Source of the DNA: G025836975 sp048751585
GTDB lineage: Bacteria; Pseudomonadota; Gammaproteobacteria; Burkholderiales; Burkholderiaceae_B
Direction of reading: 5' to 3'
Length of the DNA: 64,000 nt
Assembly: GCF_048751585.1 (NCBI RefSeq)
Contig: NZ_JAZHOB010000004.1
Coordinates: 248,001 to 312,000, forward strand
Positions 40,963-52,978 of this stretch are shown piece by piece. Made by a program: the position numbers and the translations under genes. The notes beneath the pieces are model-generated. The model did no database searches. It had not been told where the DNA came from and saw only the letters and a list, made by a program, of their open reading frames with translations. Every line of letters begins with the position of its first letter. Within the stretch, counting starts at the first letter, position 1.

Positions 40963-43077
40963 CTATATTTCCAGCGGATCGACTTCAAGATTGCAGCGTA
41001 CGCGGCGCTTGCGCGCCAGCTCTGCCACCGCAACGGACCAGGTAGACAGGAAAGCCTGCAAGGCCGGCCGGCTGCCGCTTTCCACTAGCAATTGGGCACG
41101 CTCCACGTTGGCGACCCGCACTACCCGCAGCGGCACCGGATCGTAAAGCGTCAGCGAAGACGCCGTGGGATAGCTCGCGGCGTCCTGCTCAGGGAGGGCC
41201 CGCGCCAGCGTCAGGAACTCCAGCGCGTCCGCCAATTGCCGGGACTCGGAAGTCAGCAAGGCCTGATGGGCGAAAGGAGGAAGCCCGATCGCTTCGCGCT
41301 CATCCAGGGCATAACGAGCGAAACCCTGATAATCGTGGCGTATCAAGGCCTGATACACCGGCTGTTCGGGATAATCGGTCTGGATGATGACTTCGCCGCC
41401 CTTCACATGGCGGCCGGCTCGGCCCGACACCTGCATCAGCTGGGCAAACAGCCGTTCAGGCGCGCGGAAGTCCTGGGCGAAAAGCATGGCGTCCGCATTC
41501 AGCACGCCCACCAGACCCAGATTGGTAAAGTCGTGCCCCTTGGCGACCATTTGGGTGCCGACCAGCAGATCGACATCGCCGGCATGCACCTTGGCGAACA
41601 AGGCGGCGGCGCTGCCTTTCAGCCGGGTGCTGTCGGCGTCGATGCGCGCGATGCGCGCCTGGGGAAAGAGCTCGGCCAGATGCTCCTCGACCCGTTGCGT
41701 ACCGCGCCCCATCGGCTTCAGGTCCTGGTCGCCGCAGTCGGGACAGGCATGCGGCACCCGCGCCTGATAGCCGCAATGATGGCATTGCAGGTAATTGCGT
41801 CGCCCCGCGCTGCGATGCAGCACTGTATAAGCGGTGCAGCGCGGGCATTGGCTTACCCACCCGCAAGAGGCGCAATTGAGGACCGGGGCATAGCCGCGCC
41901 GGTTCAGGAATATCAGCGATTGCTGGCCACTATCCAGCCGCTGGCCCAGGGCTTCGACCAATTGCGGGGAAAAACCCTGCTGCATGGCAAGGCGGCGGGT
42001 GTCGACCAGGCGCACCTTGGGCAGTTCCACGTCGCGGGCCCGTTGCGCCAGGGTATACCGCAAATAATGGCCTTTGTCGGCATGCTTCCAGCTTTCCAGC
42101 GAAGGCGTGGCCGAGCCCAGGACGATGGGTATATCGCGGTCGCGCGCTCGCCAGACAGCCAGGTCGCGGGCGGAATAGCGCAAGCCGTCCTGCTGCTTAT
42201 AGGATGTGTCATGTTCTTCGTCGACAATGATCAGCCCCAGATCGGCAATGGGCGCAAAAATGGACAGGCGCGTACCCAGCAGTACCCGGGCCTGGCCCCG
42301 CTGTATGCGTAGCCAGGCCTGCAGGCGCTCGCCGTCGGCAAGGCCGCTATGCATCACCGCCAAGGCGTCGGCACCGGCCAAGCCCGCCAGCCGCGCCCTC
42401 AAGGACTGCTCAAGCTGCGGGGTCAGGTTGATTTCGGGAACCATGAACAAGACCTGCCGCCCGCGTGCGAGCGCCGCCTGGATGGCATGCAGGTAGACTT
42501 CGGTTTTTCCGCTGCCGGTCACGCCGTGCAAAAGCACGGTCTTATGCGCTTGCAGCGCCGCTATCGCCTGCGCGGCGGCGAGCTGCTCGGCATTCAGCAC
42601 GGGAGCCTGGTCGGCTGCCACGGCATCCGCCAGGACCGGCTTGCGCCGATCGAGCCGTTGCACGGGTCCTCCCGCAGAGCGCTTGCCCTGATAGGCGGAT
42701 ACCTTGCGCAAGCCCGCCGGTAGCGCCGGCAACATCACTTCGCCCAAAGGCCGCTGGTAATACTGCGCCGCGAAGGATGCCAGCCGCAACCAGTCCGAGG
42801 ACAAGGGCGGAGTGTCGTCCAGGATCTGTTCGACCTCTTTGACCTGGGCGGGATCGAATGCGGGCTGGGCCGGCGTCGCCACTACGACACCCACCAATTT
42901 GCGGCGCCCGAAAGGCACGATGACCCGGGCGCCGACACACGCTTCGGCGGGAGCCCGATAATCGAACACGCCCTGCAAGGGAACGTCGAGCGCCACCTGC
43001 ACCCAGCGGGCCGGCCCGGCGGCGGTATCGGGGGCCAGTGCAGTGGGTGATTCGGATGGGGTGGATGGGGACATCAA
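40963..43077 (-). CDS. priA: Primosomal protein N' (PriA helicase)
   Basis: 704 aa superfamily 2 helicase that recognises stalled forks and reloads the replisome. Motifs: GVTGSGKTEVYLHAI (Walker A), IIVDEEHDTSYKQ (DEAH box), LGSATPSLES, the zinc-binding cysteines in CASCGWVSQCPRC and CHHCGY...CPDCG, and GTQMVAKGHDF. The N-terminal 3'-DNA-binding domain is present (VQVALDVPLQGVFDYRA). The start has two successive ATG codons without a clear ribosome site. A 312-bp AT-rich gap separates it from hemE. Confidence 0.96.
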   Translation of the reverse strand: MMSPSTPSESPTALAPDTAAGPARWVQVALDVPLQGVFDYRAPAEACVGARVIVPFGRRKLVGVVVATPAQPAFDPAQVKEVEQILDDTPPLSSDWLRLASFAAQYYQRPLGEVMLPALPAGLRKVSAYQGKRSAGGPVQRLDRRKPVLADAVAADQAPVLNAEQLAAAQAIAALQAHKTVLLHGVTGSGKTEVYLHAIQAALARGRQVLFMVPEINLTPQLEQSLRARLAGLAGADALAVMHSGLADGERLQAWLRIQRGQARVLLGTRLSIFAPIADLGLIIVDEEHDTSYKQQDGLRYSARDLAVWRARDRDIPIVLGSATPSLESWKHADKGHYLRYTLAQRARDVELPKVRLVDTRRLAMQQGFSPQLVEALGQRLDSGQQSLIFLNRRGYAPVLNCASCGWVSQCPRCTAYTVLHRSAGRRNYLQCHHCGYQARVPHACPDCGDQDLKPMGRGTQRVEEHLAELFPQARIARIDADSTRLKGSAAALFAKVHAGDVDLLVGTQMVAKGHDFTNLGLVGVLNADAMLFAQDFRAPERLFAQLMQVSGRAGRHVKGGEVIIQTDYPEQPVYQALIRHDYQGFARYALDEREAIGLPPFAHQALLTSESRQLADALEFLTLARALPEQDAASYPTASSLTLYDPVPLRVVRVANVERAQLLVESGSRPALQAFLSTWSVAVAELARKRRVRCNLEVDPLEI

Positions 43078-43149
43078 TACTTAAAGTAGATTCTTGTTTA
43101 GCGTCTTAAATACCTGTCGCCATGAGAGTTCGATATTTTTTTGAGAGCC

Positions 43150-43158
43150 TGTGGATAA
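43150..43158 (-). promoter_or_regulatory. Consensus DnaA box
   Basis: TGTGGATAA on the plus strand is the exact complement of the DnaA consensus TTATCCACA. A weaker TGTGAACAA lies at 43327-43335. Confidence 0.6.
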
Positions 43159-43353
43159 CTTTGGGGAAAATCCTTTTAACAACTTTTAAAAAGTCAACCG
43201 CCAGAACCTGAAATAGTTGAACCAAGCTAATAACCCAGCCTGATATTCCATTTAAAACAATAGCTTATATAAAAAACAGAGAGCTTGAAACGCCTGCCCA
43301 AAAAAATGTTGCACAGCATCGTAAACTGTGAACAACCTTGATATTCGGGCAGG

Positions 43354-43374
43354 AAAAATAGGGGTTTTACCCCT
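43354..43374 (-). terminator. Rho-independent terminator of hemE
   Basis: On the minus strand AGGGGT-AAA-ACCCCT forms a 6-bp stem followed by ATTTTT, 15 bp after the hemE stop codon. Confidence 0.7.
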
Positions 43375-43389
43375 TGCATGCAAGCACAA

Positions 43390-44460
43390 TTAGTGCTTGG
43401 AATGGCTGTAGGTATGAACCTCGTCGACGAGCGACTGGACCGCCGCCGGAGGGGTGAAACGTGAGATTCCATGGCCCAGATTAAAGACGTGGCCCCCTTG
43501 GCCGACTGTGCCGAAGTCGTCGATGACCTTGCGTGCCTGGGTACGGATGGCGGCATCCCCGCCGAACAGCGCCATGGGGTCAAGATTGCCTTGCAGTGCA
43601 ACAGAATCGCCCAGGCGTTGGCGCGCCTGGGACAGGTTGGCTGTCCAGTCCAGTCCCACGGCATCGCAGCCGCTGGCCGCAATGCCTTCTATCCATTGTG
43701 CGCCGCCCTTGGTGAAGACGATGACCGGCACGGCCCGCCCCTCGTGGTGACGGATCAGTCCCTGCACGACTTTTTGCGTATAGGCCAGGGAAAACTCCTG
43801 GAACAGGCCATCGGACAGCACGCCGCCCCAGCTATCGAAGATCATCACGGCCTGCGCGCCCGCCTGAATTTGGGCATTCAGGTAATTTTGGGTCGTTTGC
43901 GCGTTGATATCCAGGATGCGATGCAGCAGATCGGGGCGGCTGTACAGCATGGTCTTGATCAGTCGGTAGTCGCTGGAGCCCTGCCCTTCGACCATGTAAC
44001 AGCCTACGGTCCAGGGACTGCCGGCAAAACCGATCAGGGGGACTTTACCGTCGAGTTCTTTGCGGATCAGCGACACGGCGTCAAAGACGTACTGCAACCG
44101 CGACATGTCGGGTACCGCCAGCTTCTTGACATCGTCCTCGTGACGCAGGGGGTGCGCGAACTTGGGGCCTTCGCCTGCCAGGAAGTCCAGGCCCAGCCCC
44201 ATGGCGTCGGGAACCGTAAGGATGTCGGAAAACAGAATGGCGGCATCCAGGTCGAAGCGCAACAAGGGCTGCAAGGTGACCTCACAGGCGTATTCGCGAT
44301 TCTGCGCCAGCCCCATGAACGAGCCGGCACGCGCCCGGGTTTCGTTGTATTCAGGCAGATAACGTCCCGCCTGGCGCATCAGCCATATAGGGGTATAGGG
44401 AACCGGCTCGCGCATCAAGGCGCGCAAGAAGACATCGTTCTTTAAAGTTGGTGCAGTCAC
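43390..44460 (-). CDS. hemE: Uroporphyrinogen decarboxylase
   Basis: 356 aa. It removes four carboxyl groups from uroporphyrinogen III in haem synthesis. N-terminal signature PIWLMRQAGRYLPEYNETR with the substrate-binding Arg residues; GFAGSPWTVGCYMVEG and MIFDSWGGVLSDG are also family signatures. The GTG start at 44460 is supported by AAGGA 8 nt upstream. Confidence 0.97.
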   Translation of the reverse strand: MTAPTLKNDVFLRALMREPVPYTPIWLMRQAGRYLPEYNETRARAGSFMGLAQNREYACEVTLQPLLRFDLDAAILFSDILTVPDAMGLGLDFLAGEGPKFAHPLRHEDDVKKLAVPDMSRLQYVFDAVSLIRKELDGKVPLIGFAGSPWTVGCYMVEGQGSSDYRLIKTMLYSRPDLLHRILDINAQTTQNYLNAQIQAGAQAVMIFDSWGGVLSDGLFQEFSLAYTQKVVQGLIRHHEGRAVPVIVFTKGGAQWIEGIAASGCDAVGLDWTANLSQARQRLGDSVALQGNLDPMALFGGDAAIRTQARKVIDDFGTVGQGGHVFNLGHGISRFTPPAAVQSLVDEVHTYSHSKH

Positions 44461-44487
44461 GTCTATCCTTATTCAAGACTATTGATT

Positions 44488-45294
44488 TTACCCGTCTCTG
44501 GGGTGGGTGGGGGCGGGTTCGCGGCGGAACGGAGCCGCATCGATCTCATGCTTGCGCATCAGGGCCCAGAACGCCCGGCGGTGCTTCTGGGCGGCGCGGG
44601 CGGCCATGGCGATATTGCCCGAATGGCGGCCCAACGCCGCGGTGATGTAGGCCCGCTCGAATCGTTCGATGACCTGGCTTTTCGCGGCCCGGAACGATTC
44701 CCGGGATGTAGCGCAGCGGGACGCCGAGGCGATGGCGAAGGCCTCGAGCTCCATGCCGCTGCGTTCAAGAATGGTTTCGCACAAAGCATCCTGGCCGGAC
44801 TTTGCCGCATTGCGGGCGACGGCGCCGTAGCCGGCCTTGGTTTCGGCCAATGCGCTGGTGCCGGCGGGCGGCAAGCCAAGGTAGCGGCGGGTATCGAGCA
44901 GCCGTTCGATGCGGGCGCGCAGTTCTTCGATGCACACCGGGTCGCGCATGAAATCGGCCAGCCCCAGGGAGTAGAGATCGTTCAGCGCGGCGGCCTTGAG
45001 GCCTCGCACCAGCGCCACAAGCGGGGTCTGGACCACGCCTTTCGCGGCGGACAGGGTGGTGCGTACCCACGGCAGGTTGGATTCGGTAACCGGCAAAAGG
45101 CAGACGTCGAACCGCCGCAGATGCATGGACAGATCCGCCAGCGCGCGCATCGAATCGGTTGCGGCCAGGTCGACGCCATGGTCGCCAAGAGCTTGCAGAT
45201 GCAGCCGGCCGCCCACATGCGATCCCAGCCACGGCATGATCCAATCATCGGTGCAAGCGGTGCGCAGCACAGCGCAGTCCAAACGTTCCCTCAT
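44488..45294 (-). CDS. Fis-type HTH regulator with receiver-like domain
   Basis: 268 aa. The C-terminal end (about 220-258: IERFERAYITAALGRHSGNIAMAARAAQKHRRAFWALMRKHEI) is an HTH_8/Fis domain as in NtrC-type activators. The N-terminal 130 or so residues resemble a response-regulator fold (DVCLLPVTES..LVALVRGLKAAALNDLYSLGLADFMRDP) but lack a convincing phosphoacceptor, and there is no AAA+ domain. It lies just downstream of the atp operon terminator on the same strand. The target is unknown. Confidence 0.75.
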   Translation of the reverse strand: MRERLDCAVLRTACTDDWIMPWLGSHVGGRLHLQALGDHGVDLAATDSMRALADLSMHLRRFDVCLLPVTESNLPWVRTTLSAAKGVVQTPLVALVRGLKAAALNDLYSLGLADFMRDPVCIEELRARIERLLDTRRYLGLPPAGTSALAETKAGYGAVARNAAKSGQDALCETILERSGMELEAFAIASASRCATSRESFRAAKSQVIERFERAYITAALGRHSGNIAMAARAAQKHRRAFWALMRKHEIDAAPFRREPAPTHPRDG

Positions 45295-45413
45295 GATGTC
45301 CTCCCAGGTTATCGAGCAGATAGCGCAAGAGTAGTGAGGCGCGGGGACGCCAACAATTCGGAGTTCTCTTAACTCGGGAAGTACCTACGCAATATCAGAT
45401 CATGCGCAGGCAA

Positions 45414-45443
45414 GAAAAAGGGCGCCCCGCAAAGGGCACCCTT
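45414..45443 (-). terminator. Rho-independent terminator of the atp operon
   Basis: On the minus strand AAGGGTGCCC pairs with GGGCGCCCTT (one G-U), followed by TTTCTT. It is 44 bp past the atpC stop codon. Confidence 0.8.
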
Positions 45444-45487
45444 AGGGCGAAACCGGCTCCGCGCTAGCGGGCCGGCTCGCGTTCCGA

Positions 45488-45913
45488 TCAGTGCGAGCGC
45501 CGTGTCTGGCTGAGCTTGCGCGCGGCGGCCGCCTGGGCGGCCAGCATGGCCAGCTCGGCCTCGACCACGGCAATATCGGCCTTGTCCTTGGCGTTGCGCA
45601 GGGCCTCTTCGGCTTGCTTGCGCGCCTCGAGAGCCTTGGCTTCGTCGAGATCCTCGGCACGGATGGCGGTATCGGACAGCACCGTGACCGTACCTGGCTG
45701 GATCTCGAGTATGCCGCCGGCAACGAAAATGCTGACTTCGGTATCGTCGGCCAGGACGACCTTGACGGTCCCGGGCCGGATGCGCGAAATAAGCGGCGTG
45801 TGGCCGGGCAGTATGCCCAGCTCGCCAGACTCGCCAGGCAGGGTCACGAACTTCGCCTCACCGGCGAAGATCGATTCTTCTGCGCTGACTACGTCAACAT
45901 GCAAGTTGGCCAT
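45488..45913 (-). CDS. atpC: ATP synthase epsilon subunit
   Basis: 141 aa. Central-stalk subunit that transmits and regulates rotation. N-terminal beta sandwich (LHVDVVSAEESIFAGEAKFVTLPGESGELGILPGHTPLIS) and C-terminal helical hairpin (EARKQAEEALRNA...). Last gene of atpIBEFHAGDC; starts 9 bp after atpD. Confidence 0.96.
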   Translation of the reverse strand: MANLHVDVVSAEESIFAGEAKFVTLPGESGELGILPGHTPLISRIRPGTVKVVLADDTEVSIFVAGGILEIQPGTVTVLSDTAIRAEDLDEAKALEARKQAEEALRNAKDKADIAVVEAELAMLAAQAAAARKLSQTRRSH

Positions 45914-45922
45914 GTTGGTTCC

Positions 45923-47344
<1,422 letters not shown>

Positions 47345-47392
47345 GTTTAGTCCTTGCTAAATATCTTTGACGGGATGCCTTTCTGTTAATGC

Positions 47393-48301
47393 TTAAACAG
47401 CGGCAGCGCCCCCCACGATTTCTGAAATTTCTTTGGTAATGGCGGCTTGGCGGGTCTTGTTGTAGACCAGTTCAAGATCGCCGATGACTTTCTTGGCGTT
47501 GTCGGATGCCGCTTTCATGGCCACCATCCGGGCGGACTGCTCGGAGGCCATGTTTTCCGCAACGGCCTGATACACCAGGCCTTCCACGTAGCGCATCAAC
47601 AGTTCGTCGATAACGGTCTTGGAGTCCGGCTCGTAGATGTAGTCCCAGCCGTAGGTCGACTTGGCCGCGCCCGGAACGTCGGCGGCGTCGCCTTCGGACT
47701 GGAAGGGATCGGCCAGGCCGCAGGGCAAAGGCAGCAAGCGGATAAAGCTGGGATCCTGCTTCATCGTGTTCACGAAACGGTTCGTAGCCAGGTAGATGGC
47801 GTCGATCTTGCCATCGATGAAGTCGTCGATCTGCACCTTGATGGCGCCAATAAGGCGTTCAAGATTGGGCTTGTCGCCAAGCTGGACTTCCTGCGATACC
47901 AGGTTGGCGCCGATACGCGTCAGAACGCCCGCGCCCTTGTTGCCCAGCGCCGTCGCCTGTACCGTAATGCCCTTCTGGTCGAACTCTTTGAGGCGGGCCA
48001 GCACCAGGCGCATGATGTTGGTGTTCAAGCCGCCGCACAGGCCCTTGTCGGTCGAAACGACAACAACGCCCACCGCACGCACATCATTGCGTTCGATCAT
48101 GTAGGGGTGCGTGTAATCGGGATGCGCCTGCATCAGATTGGCGGCGATTTCCCGCACCTTGTTTGCATAGGGACGGCCCGCACGCATCCGGTCTTGCGCC
48201 TTGCGCATTTTGGATGCCGCGACCATCTCCATGGCTTTGGTGATCTTGCGCGTGTTTTGCACGCTCTTGATCTTGGTTCGAATTTCCTTAATTCCGGCCA
48301 T
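47393..48301 (-). CDS. atpG: ATP synthase gamma subunit
   Basis: 302 aa rotor shaft. N-terminal MAGIKEIRTKIKSVQNTRKITKAMEMVAASKMRKAQ and C-terminal RMVAMKAASDNAKKVIGDLELVYNKTRQAAITKEISEIVGGA form the conserved coiled coil inside F1. Confidence 0.98.
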   Translation of the reverse strand: MAGIKEIRTKIKSVQNTRKITKAMEMVAASKMRKAQDRMRAGRPYANKVREIAANLMQAHPDYTHPYMIERNDVRAVGVVVVSTDKGLCGGLNTNIMRLVLARLKEFDQKGITVQATALGNKGAGVLTRIGANLVSQEVQLGDKPNLERLIGAIKVQIDDFIDGKIDAIYLATNRFVNTMKQDPSFIRLLPLPCGLADPFQSEGDAADVPGAAKSTYGWDYIYEPDSKTVIDELLMRYVEGLVYQAVAENMASEQSARMVAMKAASDNAKKVIGDLELVYNKTRQAAITKEISEIVGGAAAV

Positions 48302-48401
48302 CGCTCTTTCCTGAAAGGGCGTTATAGCGGGGCTGCTTGCGCAAGCCCCACCGTACGTATGGATACTGAAGCTGGTGCTTCATCACCCTCGCCAGTCAAC
48401 C

Positions 48402-49943
<1,542 letters not shown>

Positions 49944-49978
49944 GTTCAGACTCCTGGAATCCTGTTATCTGGCGCGCT

Positions 49979-50518
49979 TCAGGCGGCCAGAGTGTCGCGC
50001 ATGCGGGCCAACTGGGCCTGCACAGAAGTATCAAGTACTTGGTCGCCAACGATCACGCGCACGCCGCCGATAAGATCGGCATCCACCGTGACAGCCGGCT
50101 TCAATTTGAGGCCAAACTTTTTTTCCAGCCCGGACACCAGCTGCTGGACCTGATCATCGGCCAGCGGATAAGCGCTGATGATCTGTGCCAGCGCCGTACC
50201 TTCCTGCTGGTTCTTCAACTGTTCGAATTGCTCGGCGATTTGCGGCAAAACCAGGATGCGGTTGTTGCTGACGAGCAATTCAATAAAGTTACGCGCCTGC
50301 GCCGAAAGCGGAGACTTGATCAAACCCGTAAACAGTTCAGTACGCTGGGCGGTGTTGAGCCTTGGATCGGTCAGTGCCTCGCGCACATCGTCCTGGCTTG
50401 CCACGTGCGCAAGCTCGGACGCCAGATCCGACCACGATGCCAGGCTGGCCTGGTCGTTGCGCGCCGTGGCGAACAGCGCCTCGGCGTACGGTCTGGCAAT
50501 TGTCGATAGTTCAGCCAT
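49979..50518 (-). CDS. atpH: ATP synthase delta subunit
   Basis: 179 aa peripheral-stalk subunit joining F1 to the b subunits. N-terminal STIARPYAEALFATA and the later ISAYPLADDQVQQLVSGLEKKFG...LIGGVRVIVGDQVLDTSVQAQL are characteristic. Confidence 0.97.
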   Translation of the reverse strand: MAELSTIARPYAEALFATARNDQASLASWSDLASELAHVASQDDVREALTDPRLNTAQRTELFTGLIKSPLSAQARNFIELLVSNNRILVLPQIAEQFEQLKNQQEGTALAQIISAYPLADDQVQQLVSGLEKKFGLKLKPAVTVDADLIGGVRVIVGDQVLDTSVQAQLARMRDTLAA

Positions 50519-50532
50519 GGCTTGCCCTGAGT

Positions 50533-51003
50533 TTAAAGTTGAGCCTTGAGCTGGTTCAGCAGCTCGGCGTGTGCCTGTGCGTCAACTTCTCGTTTGAGAA
50601 TCTGCTCTGCACCCTTGACCGCCAGAATGGCGACATCGGCACGCAAGCCTTCACGCGCACGCTGGACCTCTTGGGCCGCGTCCTGCTGGGCTTGTGCAAC
50701 GATACGCGCTTTCTCGGCTTCGCCTTCGCGGCGAGCCTGGTCGATAAGAGCCGCTGCCTGTTTCTCGGCCTCGACCATGCGAGCATGGTTTTCTGTTTTT
50801 GCAGACGCCTCGATCAGGCTGATGCGCGCCTGGGCCTGGGCCAGGTCGGCCTTGCCCTTGTCGGCGGCCGCGAGGCCGTCGGCAATTTTCTGACGGCGAT
50901 CATCCATTGCTTTCGTAAGGGGCGGCCATACGAATTTCATCGTAAACCAGCCCAACACGAAAAACACGATCATCTGAAAAAAGAGAGTCGCGTTTAAATT
51001 CAC
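50533..51003 (-). CDS. atpF: ATP synthase b subunit
   Basis: 156 aa with a GTG start at 51003. One N-terminal membrane helix (NATLFFQMIVFFVLGWFTMKFVWPPLTKA) followed by a long charged coiled coil, the peripheral stalk. 14 bp before atpH. Confidence 0.96.
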   Translation of the reverse strand: MNLNATLFFQMIVFFVLGWFTMKFVWPPLTKAMDDRRQKIADGLAAADKGKADLAQAQARISLIEASAKTENHARMVEAEKQAAALIDQARREGEAEKARIVAQAQQDAAQEVQRAREGLRADVAILAVKGAEQILKREVDAQAHAELLNQLKAQL

Positions 51004-51065
51004 GGTCGTTTCCCTTTAATACCACTTGTGCCGGGCGGCCTGGCCGCAAGACACCTAATGTCCAT

Positions 51066-51121
51066 GCCGCAGGCCGGCGCCACACGGCCGACTGCGGCTG
51101 CTTAACCCGCCTTGCGGCGAG
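51066..51121 (-). promoter_or_regulatory. Structured atpE-atpF intercistronic RNA
   Basis: In the 127-bp gap two stems can form on the minus strand: CTCGCC/GGCGGG closed by a GCAA tetraloop (51106-51121), starting 10 nt after the atpE stop, and GCCGCAG/CTGCGGC (51066-51072 and 51092-51098) with GC-rich inner pairing. They may protect or process the mRNA so that more c subunit is made. Confidence 0.45.
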
Positions 51122-51130
51122 CTGCAATGC

Positions 51131-51373
51131 TTACCCGACGAAGGGGTTGGCGAATGCGAACAACATGGCAATACCGACACCGATCAGGAATGCTGCGTCG
51201 ATAAGGCCGGCCAACAGGAACATTTTGGTTTGCAGTGCGTTCATCAGCTCGGGCTGACGAGCCGAAGCTTCCAAATATTTACCACCCATCAGAGCGATAC
51301 CAATGCAAGCGCCGATAGCGCCGAGACCAATAATAATACCGCAAGCCAGAGCAACGAAAGCAACGTTGGTCAT
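51131..51373 (-). CDS. atpE: ATP synthase c subunit
   Basis: 80 aa hairpin of two membrane helices that forms the c-ring. The proton-carrying carboxylate is Asp59 in LLAGLIDAAFLIGVGI; the polar loop is EASARQPEL. A strong AAGGAG precedes the start, fitting the high copy number needed. Confidence 0.97.
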   Translation of the reverse strand: MTNVAFVALACGIIIGLGAIGACIGIALMGGKYLEASARQPELMNALQTKMFLLAGLIDAAFLIGVGIAMLFAFANPFVG

Positions 51374-51475
51374 AACAACTCCTTGGTTAAAAACCGTGTA
51401 ATCAAAAAGTCAAAAAAATGCATTGCAAGAACATCTTGCACCCCGGCCGGACAAAACTGCCCGGACCGAAAACTA

Positions 51476-52354
51476 TTAATGGCCTTCGTGAGCCTGACCC
51501 ACATACACCAGGGTCAACATCATGAAAATAAAGGCCTGCAACAGCACGATCAGTATGTGGAAGATTGCCCACATGGATCCCGCCAGAACATGCCCGATAC
51601 CCAAGCCTATGCTTGCGCCATTAAATCCGGTCCATGCGCCGCCCAGCAAGGCGATCAGCATGAAGATGAGTTCGCCGGCAAACATATTGCCGAACAACCG
51701 CATGCCCAGCGACACCGACTTGGCGGCGTACTCGATGCAATTCAGAAGAAAGTTGAATGGAGCCAGGACCAGGCCGGCAATTCCGGGCGCATGGAAAGGC
51801 GCTGTAAACAGTTCTTTGACAAAACCGCCCGGATGCTTGATCTTGATGCCGTAATAGAACATCAATAGCAGCACACCCAGCGACATGCCCATGGGCACAT
51901 TCAGGTCGGCCGTAGGCAGGATGCGGTGGTAATAGAGCGGATCGCCATGATGCGAACCCAGGCCGGTAAGCTTGAACACCCAGGCCAGGAAGTCGACCGG
52001 CACCAGATCGAGCATGTTCATGAGGATGATCCACAAGAACACGGTCATGGCCAGCGGAGAGACAAAGCGGCGCGAGACTTCGTTGGGAACAATGCTTTTA
52101 GCCTGTTCCTCGACCATATCGACCATCATCTCGACAAAAGCCTGGAAGCGTCCTGGAACGCCCGCATTGGCCAGTTTCGCAGCGCGCCACATCAGGAAGA
52201 CGACCACAAGACCGGTAAGAATGGACCAGAATAGGGAGTCGTAATTGACGAAGCTGAAATTGGCGATGGCCGACTGCTTGGCACCAACGTTATTCAGGTG
52301 AACCAAGTGATGCTGAATATACTCAGACTGTGGCGAAATATCACTAGCAGCCAT
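51476..52354 (-). CDS. atpB: ATP synthase a subunit
   Basis: About 292 aa from the ATG at 52354 (MAASDISPQSEYIQ); the frame extends 48 bp further. Five to six membrane helices. The essential Arg is in SLGMRLFGNMFAGELIF, which faces the c-ring. AAGGG about 8 nt upstream of the ATG supports the chosen start. Confidence 0.96.
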   Translation of the reverse strand: MAASDISPQSEYIQHHLVHLNNVGAKQSAIANFSFVNYDSLFWSILTGLVVVFLMWRAAKLANAGVPGRFQAFVEMMVDMVEEQAKSIVPNEVSRRFVSPLAMTVFLWIILMNMLDLVPVDFLAWVFKLTGLGSHHGDPLYYHRILPTADLNVPMGMSLGVLLLMFYYGIKIKHPGGFVKELFTAPFHAPGIAGLVLAPFNFLLNCIEYAAKSVSLGMRLFGNMFAGELIFMLIALLGGAWTGFNGASIGLGIGHVLAGSMWAIFHILIVLLQAFIFMMLTLVYVGQAHEGH

Positions 52355-52411
52355 CTGAACCCTTATCCTGTTGACGAGCGTGCAAAGCCCATGAATTAAC
52401 ACACAAAAAAA

Positions 52412-52837
52412 CTATGGCAGTTTGCGGAACATCAGCAACAGCACATAGCCTTTTAAAACACATACCAAACCGAAGAGCATGGCGGGCCACACCAGCCAGC
52501 CCCGCCCCAGCCACGCAGCCAGGCCCATTATCAGAATGGCCGATCCCAGCTTGAAGGCCTCGCCCACAAAAAAAGTAAGCGGACTGGATTTTACCGGACC
52601 CAAAAGGCCCAGCAGCAAACGTAAAGCGAACAACGCATTGGGCACGAAATAGGCCGCGGCGCCAATCAGGGCGGAAACCGCAGCCTCACCACCTGACACC
52701 AGCCAGGAAATCAAGACAGACCCCACCAGCATGACCGCCTGCGCGACAAGCGTACGGACGATGCCGCTGCTTGCTCGCAGGTTTAGGGCTTCGCGATCCC
52801 GATCAGAAAGCACGAGCTGCGCCTGGTCTTGATTCAT
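52412..52837 (-). CDS. atpI: ATP synthase subunit I
   Basis: About 141 aa from the ATG at 52837 (MNQDQAQLVLSD). Four membrane helices; AtpI assists c-ring assembly or Mg2+ supply and is the usual first gene of the operon. Assignment is by position, size and the AAAYFVPNALFALRLL-type helices. The promoter lies about 110 bp upstream. Confidence 0.88.
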   Translation of the reverse strand: MNQDQAQLVLSDRDREALNLRASSGIVRTLVAQAVMLVGSVLISWLVSGGEAAVSALIGAAAYFVPNALFALRLLLGLLGPVKSSPLTFFVGEAFKLGSAILIMGLAAWLGRGWLVWPAMLFGLVCVLKGYVLLLMFRKLP

Positions 52838-52948
52838 AGTCTTGATTCGTTGTGTACCCAGCAACTGCAAACCCGAGGCTGGCGAACCCAAGATGCCATT
52901 CCCGCCATCGGCCTAAAGGACTACACCCACGTGGCGTCAAACTCATAG

Positions 52949-52978
52949 AGTATAGCTTTATTTTTTGCATGTAAGCAA
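52949..52978 (-). promoter_or_regulatory. Probable atp operon promoter
   Basis: On the minus strand TTGCTT (52973-52978), 18 bp, TATACT (52949-52954), within an AT-rich patch. The leader to atpI would be about 105 nt. The rest of the 560-bp gap up to dctP holds a 71-codon frame I do not believe and no other clear signal. Confidence 0.55.

Larger units (their letters stand above)
43078..43389. other. AT-rich hemE-priA intergenic region
   Basis: This 312-bp gap is strikingly AT-rich against the GC-rich neighbours. It contains one perfect DnaA box, the hemE terminator, a 12-bp palindrome CTTGCATGCAAG (43373-43384), and an outer inverted pair CCTGCCC (43293-43299)/GGGCAGG (43347-43353) enclosing TGTTGCACAG and CTGTGAACAA. 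The promoter of priA must also lie here. No coding frame is apparent. Confidence 0.6.

Noticed and set aside
43078..43389. Calling the hemE-priA gap the chromosomal origin
   Set aside because: Only one perfect DnaA box is present and no dnaA, dnaN, gidA or parAB gene is in the window.
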